Virus record (IMG/VR): IMGVR_UViG_3300046167_000452
Span: 1 to 49,790 of that record
DNA: 49,790 nt
Source of the DNA: a virus
Strand: one strand, 5' to 3'
In this document: piece after piece, positions 42,501 through 49,790 of the stretch
Position numbering within the stretch: position 1 is the first letter of the stretch
Layout of the letters: every line of letters begins with the position of its first letter
Notes under the pieces: generated by a model
Databases searched by the model: none
Seen by the model: the letters and a program-made list of their open reading frames with translations, nothing else
What the model was told of the DNA's origin: nothing
Position numbers and translations under genes: made by a program

Positions 42501-42904
42501 AAGAGATTGACCCTACTGATCCAGATAGTCCTTATCGCTTACTAGTTGGTAAGACATTTGACATGGTTGCTATCTTCCCTACTATCTATGTCACCAAAGC
42601 AGAAGGAGATAAGTCCCGATCTAAGTGGGATCCAAACCTAACAGTTCATAGAGCTAAGTTTAGTGTTGGTAAACCTTCTACATATCAAATACATATTAAA
42701 CGTAAATCAAGGGATCCAGTGGTTAAGTTCCACGATGTAGATTTTCCATACCCACGACAATCTGAGGAAGCCTTTACGCAACCTATTTATATGCGTAATG
42801 ATGAGATCCAGATGAAGATGGTATGTGGTGATCCACATGGAGGGATTCTCTATTCCATGCAATGGGAAGGAGACTTCAATCCCAAATGGTATAAGTATGT
42901 CTAA
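39542..42904 (+). CDS. tail tubular protein B (nozzle)
   Basis: 1,120 residues, larger than T7 gp12 (794) because of insertions in the middle. Family marks are clear: SQVIPNYVQGMSQQPDQLKV at the start, LVNAYPDVTRGCMKRLGSKK, WYRNRFVLMADKHVCCSAAG, FFGMS-type FFEMSGVSR, and near the end HRAKFSVGKPSTYQIHIKRK. It forms the lower tail nozzle below protein A and carries fibre attachment sites. The next start lies in an overlap at 42897. The gene seems free of indels. Confidence 0.9.
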   Translation: MASVSQVIPNYVQGMSQQPDQLKVPGQLKDLVNAYPDVTRGCMKRLGSKKIAQLGSAPDGTWFAIDRGRDPANQYIGNISSGLYSGQVQIWNMLGQQCNVMYSPEPYDDPDREGKPGLVSRYPNNYSYLVPDRNPLYNPNSDRNQYEKYKKLKVFQGDGKVFVLNDQVVPKLTADDVNDDEMWHEAFVSLRQVQYQRDYLLAFDDPMKNDSEENISWDYAKGISDVQFVEGSPNKRDPFPEDKIGMVCDLSMGYQTADITATETDTGGKIQLVSSSNPDGEDLRISLEVVCVTQQVREGSGEKTNYLWQADYTPRLQLIKGGKNWKDGDIIVIRYQADQFINSEWRKWGSSDGWVEISFRIGGSGTQTVQADIGYISVKTDIATGDEQIPFASANDIITGFCFALEAAGAFPLKYDEEGNEVVGENMYTEPDTVTVSFGGSGDERVTEDVDGPDDNREKFLEGMDIRFKPVGNGIYMQRRANRNNGEASFNLVTPEEQLFNHMSTKKRGEWYSVVNSVTRLPNQCRHGYMVQIANSDSEDDDYYLKFEGNTDTDGEGVWRESVKPGMRVGPVFSTMPHEIIRIDESTFVVTPIKWQKREVGDENTAPTPSFLPIKGGEKRGFLRSITGMAWYRNRFVLMADKHVCCSAAGDYYNFWPRTAMTVSEDDPIDIQAAGEFPTPLVQSMETTAGLVMFTKEEQFLFTTDADMLKPQSAKIMSLSSYNCNPHVPPIKIGQNIGFISDAGLNDKFFEMSGVSREGSEPSVVELSKLIEPRLADNNQLLAHSKSNMTVFIGKYWDPEWLQAPQNTTEVTCEGTEVNPWAMYEAEQIREVWGYKYYDNGRERVQSAWFRWVFDWPICFHVCMDDNYYHVIHNGGDTELRVIGMKHEDNLMAAYLDGHYNQMLPGECFYEQDGNTVFPIDSEFHRNDECYYFEMYNIHDAIKEYTCGEEYTPIYSGYSKLFNNVGTDDCNRKWAVLPGNWLEVCGEEIDPTDPDSPYRLLVGKTFDMVAIFPTIYVTKAEGDKSRSKWDPNLTVHRAKFSVGKPSTYQIHIKRKSRDPVVKFHDVDFPYPRQSEEAFTQPIYMRNDEIQMKMVCGDPHGGILYSMQWEGDFNPKWYKYV

Positions 42905-43343
42905 ATTTATTCATCCAATAACTATGGAGGCTGCCTACGAGGTGGCCTCGAACCTACGCCCCGAAGACCTAGAAGAGGTAGTTGAGGGGCATGGTTTAAA
43001 TCCAATCATTGATATTCCACTATCTTGTCTGCATGGTGACAACGTGTATTTCACAGTACCAGACGGCAGGATTGCTGGACTGGCTGGTGTACAAGACCAC
43101 GGACAAGTGTGGATGTTAACTACACCCGCTATACATGACTTTCCAATTACCTTTGCTAGAGAAGCCAAGCGTTTTATAGACGCTAGGACTGAGCCTAGGT
43201 TATGGAATATTGTATATGCACAAAATACAGTTCATATAAAACTTCTCAAACATCTTGGTTTCAAGTTTGGAGGGGAGTTTCCTTATGGGCCTTTTAATCG
43301 TCATTTTATTGAGTTTCAAAAATGTGTGCCCCCGCAGCATTAG
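42897..43343 (+). CDS. internal virion protein / GNAT-fold protein
   Basis: 148 residues from ATG 42897, overlapping the tail tube B stop; a longer frame to 42825 is a shadow of that gene. The order of strands and helices (VYFTVPDGRIAGLAGVQDHG, WMLTTPAIHDFPITFAREA, NTVHIKLLKHLGFKFGGEF) resembles a GNAT acetyltransferase fold. This kind of protein occupies the gp13-like internal protein A position in many podoviruses. Acetyltransferase activity is not shown. The next start is 22 bases before its stop. Confidence 0.7.
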   Translation: MSKFIHPITMEAAYEVASNLRPEDLEEVVEGHGLNPIIDIPLSCLHGDNVYFTVPDGRIAGLAGVQDHGQVWMLTTPAIHDFPITFAREAKRFIDARTEPRLWNIVYAQNTVHIKLLKHLGFKFGGEFPYGPFNRHFIEFQKCVPPQH

Positions 43344-44113
43344 GTATTGCTCAAGCTGGTGTAGGACTTATGGGAGCCGCTGGTTCCGCACAATCCGCAT
43401 CAGCATCAGCAGCTGCCCAGAATGCACAAATTTCTGCACAGAATAAGCAGAACAAGATCAACTATATGTTCAGGAACGCTCAACAAACAGATGAGTGGTC
43501 TAATACACAAGAACAGTGGAGAGCAAAGAAGAGTCAATACAGTGAGCAGCTGTATGAGAATCGTGATTCCATTGGTAAAGCCTATGGTGCTGCGTCAATG
43601 GCTAACGAGAAACTCTACAGAGACTTTCTTGGCCAATCACAAAGTATCAGGATGCAGCAACTAGCTGCTTCTACAGGTACTGGTGAGACACGTGGTAAGA
43701 CAGCTAATAGGTTGTCGAAACTACCTGAAGCACAAGCTGGTATGCAGATGGCTGCCGCTAGAGATAACGTGAAATATGCACAAGATAATATTAACTTCTC
43801 TATGCATGAAGCAAGAGACCAATACGCTAAACAGAACCGTGAGAACTGGAGAGCAGTATCTATTGCTCCTAAGCCAGGTATGAGAGCACCTGCTCTACAA
43901 CAACAGGCTGGTGTCGCTGGTCCTAGTGGACTGGGAGCTATGGCAGATATTGGTGGTGCAATTCTTGGTGGATTTAAAACATTCAATTCACTCAAACCTC
44001 CTACAAGTAACCCGTGGGGTGGACCAGGAGGAGGAGTTACACCCTCAGCAAATCTAGGTGCCTTATCAATTGGACAGGCAGCATCAACATTTACACCGGG
44101 TAGTATCGGATGA
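43322..44113 (+). CDS. internal core protein, gp14-like
   Basis: 263 residues. The N-terminal apolar segment rich in Ala and Gly (ALGIAQAGVGLMGAAGSAQS) and long helical middle (QISAQNKQNKINYMFRNAQ) match the T7 gp14-type core protein, which forms the outer-membrane pore after ejection. It is followed directly by the gp15-like gene, in an ATGA overlap. A Pro/Gly-rich C-terminus ends the protein. Confidence 0.75.
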   Translation: MCAPAALGIAQAGVGLMGAAGSAQSASASAAAQNAQISAQNKQNKINYMFRNAQQTDEWSNTQEQWRAKKSQYSEQLYENRDSIGKAYGAASMANEKLYRDFLGQSQSIRMQQLAASTGTGETRGKTANRLSKLPEAQAGMQMAAARDNVKYAQDNINFSMHEARDQYAKQNRENWRAVSIAPKPGMRAPALQQQAGVAGPSGLGAMADIGGAILGGFKTFNSLKPPTSNPWGGPGGGVTPSANLGALSIGQAASTFTPGSIG

Positions 44114-45216
44114 AGTATCAACCAACACCTGATGCTCCAGGTTCAATTCAATTCAAACCCAAACAGATTGGTTCTATAGCTAGTCAGCTTGAAGAGCAGA
44201 ATGCTAGAGATCGTAGAGACATGGAAGTTGTTAAAGCAACCATGGATGCTAACTCTGAAACTGCAAAGGCTAACGCTAAGAACCAAGAGTTCAATAACAG
44301 GATGAAGGAAAAAGAGTTTCAAAAACTCATGACCTTCTCTAAGTCATTGATGGAGTATGGAGTTAAAGAGCAAGAGAAAAAGAATGAAGCAGAGATGCAA
44401 GAGGGTATTGCTATGGCATACACCGATGGTATTTCTGAAGAGCAAGAGCAAGGACTAGAAGCATTTGAATCACAGCTAGCTTCTGATGATCAGGAGACAC
44501 AAGCTGCAGGTGGTCTGGTCTTTGATCAAACAAATAACTACGAGGTATCTAGTCGAGTTAAAAACCTATCAGGTTGGAGACAGTACGGATACCAACAGGG
44601 TATGGCTCAGAGAGCTGGTACTGAATATAAAGGCTTCATTGCTAATGCGATGGAGAACGATAACCAAACTCAGATCACTGTTGATGGAGTGACCTTTACT
44701 CCTGCTACTGCTAATGGAACTGCACAAGTTCAAGCTGCAATGGCTGCTGTAAGGAATCAATTCATCAGTGAGTATGGTCTGATTGGTACTGATGTAGCTG
44801 TTCTCAATAAGTATGCTTTCCCTGAGATGAGGAAGGCAGAGAGTGGTTTGTCTCAAGAGTACTCTGCACGCTTTGCTGTAGATGAGTCTTATGCAGAGCA
44901 ACAGGAAGCACTATCTACATTCCAAGCTGACGGTAACTTCGGTTCTCTAATCCAACGTCTCACTAATACTGTGGACGGTAGCGGTAAGAGACTAGGAACC
45001 CGTGGCGCTCACAAGATGGCTAAAGAATATCTCACTGAATCTATTGCTAATGGCAACATGAGTGATGAAGAGGTAGAGGCTATTGAAGGCCAGTCCGTGC
45101 CCTGGGATAAGAAGGGACGGACCTTTGGACAGTTGTATCCCAACATGATCAAGGATGCTGTCAGAGAGGCATATGCATTCGATAGAGCAGAGGCAAGCGT
45201 TAGAGAAGGAAGCTAA
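44110..45216 (+). CDS. internal core protein, gp15-like, N-terminal part (frameshifted)
   Basis: 368 residues, helical and Gln/Glu-rich (LEEQNARDRRDMEVVKATMD). It is the first part of a core protein of ~940 residues broken by an extra base at about 45195 (FDRAEA then LEKEAKNEARSARES in the other frame). It corresponds to T7 gp15, part of the periplasmic ejection tube. The start overlaps the previous stop (ATGA). Confidence 0.8.
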   Translation: MKYQPTPDAPGSIQFKPKQIGSIASQLEEQNARDRRDMEVVKATMDANSETAKANAKNQEFNNRMKEKEFQKLMTFSKSLMEYGVKEQEKKNEAEMQEGIAMAYTDGISEEQEQGLEAFESQLASDDQETQAAGGLVFDQTNNYEVSSRVKNLSGWRQYGYQQGMAQRAGTEYKGFIANAMENDNQTQITVDGVTFTPATANGTAQVQAAMAAVRNQFISEYGLIGTDVAVLNKYAFPEMRKAESGLSQEYSARFAVDESYAEQQEALSTFQADGNFGSLIQRLTNTVDGSGKRLGTRGAHKMAKEYLTESIANGNMSDEEVEAIEGQSVPWDKKGRTFGQLYPNMIKDAVREAYAFDRAEASVREGS

Positions 45217-46975
45217 GAATGAAGCTAGGTCTGCTAGAGAGTCTGAGCTATATCAAGAGATTGCTGCTAACCCTGGCAAATATACTGCAGATGATATCGA
45301 ATCATTCCAGAAAGAGTTCATCGCTACCTTTGGACAACGAAGCTCACAGCTAGATGATGCTGCTAAGGCGTACTCAGCTAATGCTGAACAGAAGAAAGAG
45401 CAACGTCAGAATCTACTTGACCTACAGATGACAGGTAGGCTACTACCACGTCACTTGAAAGGTATACATCCTGAGGTTGCACAGCAATTCATGAGTGCTG
45501 CTCAAGCCAACCAAAACGCTAGAGGTAAGGGTGGTGCATATACAGATAGCCTGAAGTCAATTGCTGCAACAGTTAAGGATGCACGTAGTGATACTACTGG
45601 TGAGAATGGAGCACTGATTCCAACCCAGATGATCATTGCTGACCTACAGGATAAGTTCCTAGCTAAGGTTGCAGAGAACATTGCTAATGGTGTACCTAAT
45701 GCAGAAGCGCAGGCTCTGTTAGAAGTACGTCAGCAGTTCATTGATGGTGGCGGTACACCTGAGAAGGTAGTAGAAAATGGTAAGTACTACTACAACGCAG
45801 AAGCTGGTAGAGATAACTATCTACGACAATTACAAAATAACAGAACTGGTGCTATTGAAGTTACCGAGAAAGTAGCTGCATCAGTTGAACAAGTGGGTAC
45901 GAAAAAGACTTTAGAGAAGCCTAACTTCATCTTTAATGAGAAAGAATTACTCAAGATGGAGGAAACATATGGCACTCCTGACTTCCAAATCCCTGCTATT
46001 GCAACGTATCTAGCGCAGAAGCTGAATGTTGATGCTTATCAGATCATCAACGAACAGCGTTCAGCCTTAGGCATGGAACCACTGGAGTCTGTAGCTGGCG
46101 ATACTGTCAGTGGTATGACACCAGCTGGTAGAGCACTACTAAATAAATTCAAGTCACAGAACAGATCTATCCGTGCTTACTCAAGTGAGCTAGGTGATGG
46201 GTTCAGACCTGAGATGAATCAGTATGGCGACATAATCCAGCAACACGCTCAGACTCATGGTGTCGATCCTGCATATGTTGCAGCAATGATCGAGATCGAG
46301 AGTGGTGGTATTGCAGGAAACATTAGTTATAACGGTAGCTCCTTTGGTCTGATGCAGATCAATAAAGCAGCACACCCTGCCTTCTTTGCAGGTGGTGATT
46401 GGGAAGACCCTTCCTATAACATTGAGTATGGTACTAAGTACTTTGCACAGCTACTACAACAATATGGTGGCAATGTAGAACATGCTGCGATGGCCTATAA
46501 CGGTGGTCCAGGCAACCTACAGAAATATTTAGATGGCACATTACCTAATGGTCGTGTCAAAACAGAGATGATTAATCATGGTAGGAAGTTTATGAAAGCC
46601 CTATCACGACACTCTCGCCAAGCTTTGAACAGCCCTTTGACACGTCGTGGGGAGTTTGAAGTTGTTCAAATTGTATCCACAGATCCCCGCTACGAAGGCG
46701 ATAACGACCCTAAGACTTTACGTGATGTACCTGGCCACGGTGGAGATGCTATGCATCAACACTATGAGTTTGCTTCACAAAGGCAGGCTAAGTTAGCTAA
46801 GGCATTGTATGAAAGTAAAGGGTTTAGAGTAACAAGTTACTTAAGACCACACGATCACGGTTCAGCTCACCAACATGGTTATGCCATTGATGTAGCTCCA
46901 CCGCTTGATCTACCTCGCAACGACACAGCGGAGATGGCATGGATAGACAAAGCTAATGCCTTAATCGGCTTATAA
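45155..46975 (+). CDS. internal core protein, gp15-like, C-terminal part with lytic transglycosylase and M15-like peptidase domains
   Basis: Genuine continuation from about 45196 (LEKEAKNEARSARESELYQE). After a helical part, a lytic transglycosylase (SLT) domain appears: AAMIEIESGGIAGN with the catalytic Glu, GSSFGLMQI and AMAYNGGPGNL. Near the C-terminus, FRVTSYLRPHDHGSAHQHGY and IDVAPP carry a SxHxxGxAxD zinc-peptidase signature. The protein therefore can cut both glycan and peptide bonds of peptidoglycan during DNA entry. In T7 the SLT domain is in gp16 instead. The next gene starts 5 bases after the stop. Confidence 0.85.
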   Translation: MLSERHMHSIEQRQALEKEAKNEARSARESELYQEIAANPGKYTADDIESFQKEFIATFGQRSSQLDDAAKAYSANAEQKKEQRQNLLDLQMTGRLLPRHLKGIHPEVAQQFMSAAQANQNARGKGGAYTDSLKSIAATVKDARSDTTGENGALIPTQMIIADLQDKFLAKVAENIANGVPNAEAQALLEVRQQFIDGGGTPEKVVENGKYYYNAEAGRDNYLRQLQNNRTGAIEVTEKVAASVEQVGTKKTLEKPNFIFNEKELLKMEETYGTPDFQIPAIATYLAQKLNVDAYQIINEQRSALGMEPLESVAGDTVSGMTPAGRALLNKFKSQNRSIRAYSSELGDGFRPEMNQYGDIIQQHAQTHGVDPAYVAAMIEIESGGIAGNISYNGSSFGLMQINKAAHPAFFAGGDWEDPSYNIEYGTKYFAQLLQQYGGNVEHAAMAYNGGPGNLQKYLDGTLPNGRVKTEMINHGRKFMKALSRHSRQALNSPLTRRGEFEVVQIVSTDPRYEGDNDPKTLRDVPGHGGDAMHQHYEFASQRQAKLAKALYESKGFRVTSYLRPHDHGSAHQHGYAIDVAPPLDLPRNDTAEMAWIDKANALIGL

Positions 46976-46979
46976 ACTT

Positions 46980-49790
46980 ATGACATATTCTCCTTATGGC
47001 GAAATAAAAGAACTAGATGATGAAGAGAAGAAGAGGTATTTAGCAGAACAAGCTCAGCTAAATGAGATGGGTGATGCTGTTGACTATGCAGCACAAGAGC
47101 AAGCCATCGCTGATGGTACTGAAGCAGGACCAACCTTAGAGCAGACCCCTGGTCAAACAGAGGCTAATGCTGTCGCTTCATCGAAACCAGCTGCTAAACC
47201 TCTAGGAGATAAGCCAGCTCAACAGAAACAAACATCAGACAAACCACAGAAGCAAGTACCTGGATGGGGTGCAGATCCTAAGCCAGAAGATCGCTGGAAC
47301 ATCAGAGACAGAGCACCTGCTAAGTCTGAGATGGAGGGCATGGTTAGTACGTCTGCTTCAGAAGCTGTACTAGCACCTGCTGTAGGAACACTAGATGGAT
47401 TCGTTGGACTGTATAACACAGTTACTCCTGGTCCTGATATCCCTAAGATCCCACAATTCCAAGATGAGAACCTAACAGTAATTAGAGAAGTCTCTAGTTT
47501 CATTGGCCCACAACTAGTGGGTGTAGGTCTTATTGACAAAGGAGCCAAGGCAGCACAGGCTGCAAGGTTAGGGCCAGCAGCATTACAGAAGCTTGGAACT
47601 AATCCTATCTTCCAGTTGTTTGCTACCACTGGTGCAGACATGGGAGTTGGAGCAGTAGTAGATACTGCTATCTCTAAACCTGAAGATGAGAACCTACAAC
47701 GTGAAATCAGAAAGGCTTTAGGCACACCTGAGAATGAACGGTTGTTTGGTCTCTTCCCATCTAGCTGGGCTACCAATTCAATGGATGGTCCAGATGAGAA
47801 GAATGCAAAGATCAGGAATGAAGGTATGGGTCTTGGCTTGTTCTCTGGTATTGCTGAGGGAATCGTTAAGACTGGTGCTGCTATCTTTGATACAACTCAA
47901 GCCACTAGGTTCCTACCAAAGAATGTAGCTGAACAAGAGTATCTAGAGAAGATTGCTAAGGGCGATCAATTCACTAATATCAAATACTCAGACGATCCTA
48001 TTCAGGATGCTGTGATGAGATCAGAAGCTAGAGCTGAGTACAACCTAGACGAACTAGGTGAGTACTATGTAGCTAGAAAGAATGCAGATAACATTGCAGA
48101 AGGTAAGCCCTTCCAGACTGCAGATGAGCTGGAGTTTGAAGGACCAGTAAAAGGTATTCATGACTCCTTCGATCAACTAGAGACTGGTGTTATTAATGCT
48201 GACCCTGCTGGTGTACCTGGAGCCATGGTAGATGCTGCCAGGATCAAAGGAGATATCCAGACAGCTAATGGTCGTTTGGGTTCTATGACTACTCCGGGTG
48301 CATTGAAGTATGGACTGGAAGTTGACAACCTACAGAAGGGATTACTTGTAAGTCAGATCCAAGATCGTATTACTAAGAGTGGAAAGTTTGACTACCTACT
48401 TAATGGCAAGCTGATCAGTGCTCAGAAGATCGATGATGCTGGCACATGGCTAGCAGAAGAGATGATCAATATGAATCCTGGTGAGATGAATGCATTACTC
48501 GATGGTTTTAGAAAAATGAGTGATGATTTAAGTACCCCTGTAATTAATAATGTAGGTTATGACGCTGTTATGAAGTCTCTCAAGACTTACATGGACACGT
48601 TCTTAACCATGGATGCTATCAAGGCAAGAGCATTCCTTACTACCTCATATGCTGGACAGGCATCTGACCTGGCTGGTGAATGGGCAAAGGTTAGTGATGG
48701 TGCAGCTGTTACATCAGCTAGGAACATGATCATGGATCGCATGGAGTTCCTGATGGTGAACAAAGCACTTGCTAGTTATGACTCTGGCGCAGCACTTCAA
48801 GGTAAGAATGTCTGGGACAGAATTGCACGTCTTGGCCAAAAGAAAGAAGCTAAGGATTTTGTACTAGAACAGGTACAAGCTAGAGAGAAGTTCTTAGGGC
48901 AGATTGTTCCCAACGTTAAAGGCTTTACTACCAACCTGATTCAGATCATGGAGGAGAAGCCTCAATTCATGAAGCCACTGTTTGATGCTTATCATCTGAC
49001 AGATGGAAAGGTCAGCTCTATGTATGACCTGAACAAGTATGTCTATGAGAACCTAGCTGCTGTACAACAAGCCTTTGTTAGAGGTGAAGATACGATGCCT
49101 AATCTCATTGTATCTGGTATGTATAGTAACTATTATAACTCCATCCTCTCTGCCACCGCTACGCCCATCAGAGCGATGGTAGGTAACTTAGGCGGAATCA
49201 TAGCCAGGCCACTCACAACGATGGCTGGAGCCCTAATGGAGGGTGATACACAGGCCATCATGCGTGCTTCTTATCAATACGCTGGTGTTAAAGATGCACT
49301 GGTTAATGGTTATAAGCATATGTCTCACTTCTGGAAGAAGACACTGGAGAATCCTATGTCTACAATGGAGTATGGCAGAGGTGATTTAGCTGTTGTCCGT
49401 AATGAAAAGAACATTGAGGTTCTAAGGACTACTGCTGATGCAATGGCAAAAGACGGGCACTATGGTCCTGAGTATCTCCTCAATCAATACGAGGATATGC
49501 ACGCTATTGCTACTAATCCTTGGTTCAGGTACTCAGCAAATATGATGGGTGCAGCTGATGCCTTTACTAGAGCAGTAATTGCTACTGCAGAATCTAGAGG
49601 TATGGCATATGACAAGGTATTGAAGCCTGGTAAGAAAGTAAAGCCAGGTGACTTTAAGAAGGTAGCTGATGAATCCTACTCTTCTATGCATAACTCAAAA
49701 GGTTGGATATCGGATACTTCAATTAGTCACTACACTGGTGAGATTGCACTGAACCTAGACTCACCATTGTCTAGAGGTATGTCTAGCCTT
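46980..49790 (+). CDS. internal virion (ejection) protein, gp16-like, N-terminal part (continues at window start)
   Basis: 937 residues, open to the window end. It starts MTYSPYGEIKELDDEEKKRY after ACTT. A Gln/Pro-rich linker (about residues 55-100) precedes long helical stretches such as NEGMGLGLFSGIAEGIVKTG and TTSYAGQASDLAGEWAKVSD. The last read part (HYTGEIALNLDSPLSRGMSS) joins the beginning of the window (WLKPILLFPRTSINVL) if one base is added. It is the largest virion gene. No SLT domain is seen in it; that domain is in the preceding protein. Confidence 0.8.
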   Translation, partial: MTYSPYGEIKELDDEEKKRYLAEQAQLNEMGDAVDYAAQEQAIADGTEAGPTLEQTPGQTEANAVASSKPAAKPLGDKPAQQKQTSDKPQKQVPGWGADPKPEDRWNIRDRAPAKSEMEGMVSTSASEAVLAPAVGTLDGFVGLYNTVTPGPDIPKIPQFQDENLTVIREVSSFIGPQLVGVGLIDKGAKAAQAARLGPAALQKLGTNPIFQLFATTGADMGVGAVVDTAISKPEDENLQREIRKALGTPENERLFGLFPSSWATNSMDGPDEKNAKIRNEGMGLGLFSGIAEGIVKTGAAIFDTTQATRFLPKNVAEQEYLEKIAKGDQFTNIKYSDDPIQDAVMRSEARAEYNLDELGEYYVARKNADNIAEGKPFQTADELEFEGPVKGIHDSFDQLETGVINADPAGVPGAMVDAARIKGDIQTANGRLGSMTTPGALKYGLEVDNLQKGLLVSQIQDRITKSGKFDYLLNGKLISAQKIDDAGTWLAEEMINMNPGEMNALLDGFRKMSDDLSTPVINNVGYDAVMKSLKTYMDTFLTMDAIKARAFLTTSYAGQASDLAGEWAKVSDGAAVTSARNMIMDRMEFLMVNKALASYDSGAALQGKNVWDRIARLGQKKEAKDFVLEQVQAREKFLGQIVPNVKGFTTNLIQIMEEKPQFMKPLFDAYHLTDGKVSSMYDLNKYVYENLAAVQQAFVRGEDTMPNLIVSGMYSNYYNSILSATATPIRAMVGNLGGIIARPLTTMAGALMEGDTQAIMRASYQYAGVKDALVNGYKHMSHFWKKTLENPMSTMEYGRGDLAVVRNEKNIEVLRTTADAMAKDGHYGPEYLLNQYEDMHAIATNPWFRYSANMMGAADAFTRAVIATAESRGMAYDKVLKPGKKVKPGDFKKVADESYSSMHNSKGWISDTSISHYTGEIALNLDSPLSRGMSSL

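Noticed and set aside
42825-42896. Longer N-terminus for the GNAT-like internal protein
   Set aside because: It is the tail tube B reading region in another frame. The ATG at 42897 sits in a stop-start overlap and matches the family start.
47219-47776. 185-codon open frame on the minus strand
   Set aside because: It lies entirely inside the gp16-like gene and has shadow composition (Ser, Pro and Ala rich) without motifs.

Overview
The window is almost all of a T7-like marine cyanophage (cyanopodovirus, autographivirus-type) genome, probably infecting Synechococcus or Prochlorococcus. The reasons are a single-subunit T7-type RNA polymerase followed by the T7 replication order (SSB, endonuclease I, primase-helicase, DNA polymerase A, 5'-3' exonuclease), a T7-type virion module (portal, scaffold, capsid, tail tubes A and B, internal core proteins), cyanophage host-like genes (psbA/D1, hli, a short class I ribonucleotide reductase, MazG-like), and every convincing gene lying on the + strand.

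Layout. The window opens and closes inside one gene, a gp16-like internal virion protein (3-1277 and 46980-49790), so the sequence looks like a circularised or permuted T7-like genome cut within that gene. Regions: 1.3-9.7 kb, adhesin and tail-fibre genes with the small terminase among them; 9.7-12.1 kb, small basic proteins and an HNH nuclease; 12.1-13.8 kb, large terminase; 13.8-15.2 kb, a mostly noncoding stretch with a terminator, AT-rich direct repeats and two sigma70-like promoters, which is the best place for the physical genome ends and the start of early transcription; 15.2-18.9 kb, small early genes (ArdA-like antirestriction protein, KTSC-domain proteins, a tRNA, small ORFs, a ribbon-helix-helix protein, a MarR-like regulator); 18.9-19.8 kb, tyrosine integrase; 19.9-30.1 kb, RNA polymerase, DNA replication and nucleotide metabolism; 30.1-33.1 kb, portal and scaffold; 33.1-35.9 kb, hli, an RlpA-like protein, psbA, a holin-like peptide and an M15 endolysin; 36.0-37.6 kb, capsid unit ending in a strong terminator; 37.6-49.8 kb, tail tubes and internal core/ejection proteins.

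How it works together. Host RNA polymerase probably starts at the promoters near 14.86 and 15.0 kb and makes antirestriction and takeover proteins. The phage polymerase then transcribes replication and virion genes. Nucleases, MazG-like protein and RNR supply nucleotides, while D1 and Hli keep photosynthetic energy flowing. The integrase and two small DNA-binding regulators suggest, but do not prove, that integration is or was possible.

Quality caveat. At least eleven single-base indels interrupt genes that should be intact (fibre, terminase, DNA polymerase three times, exonuclease, scaffold, psbA twice, internal protein), and one base is missing at the window junction. Their form, often a one-base change in a short homopolymer and a compensating pair in psbA, points to sequencing error rather than programmed frameshifts. 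The most unusual real features are a tail tubular protein A split by a large thioredoxin-fold-containing insert, a tyrosine-less RNR beta subunit, a recurrent ATTCACACACATCA leader in front of early genes, and a promoter overlapped by a dyad operator near an encoded ribbon-helix-helix protein.
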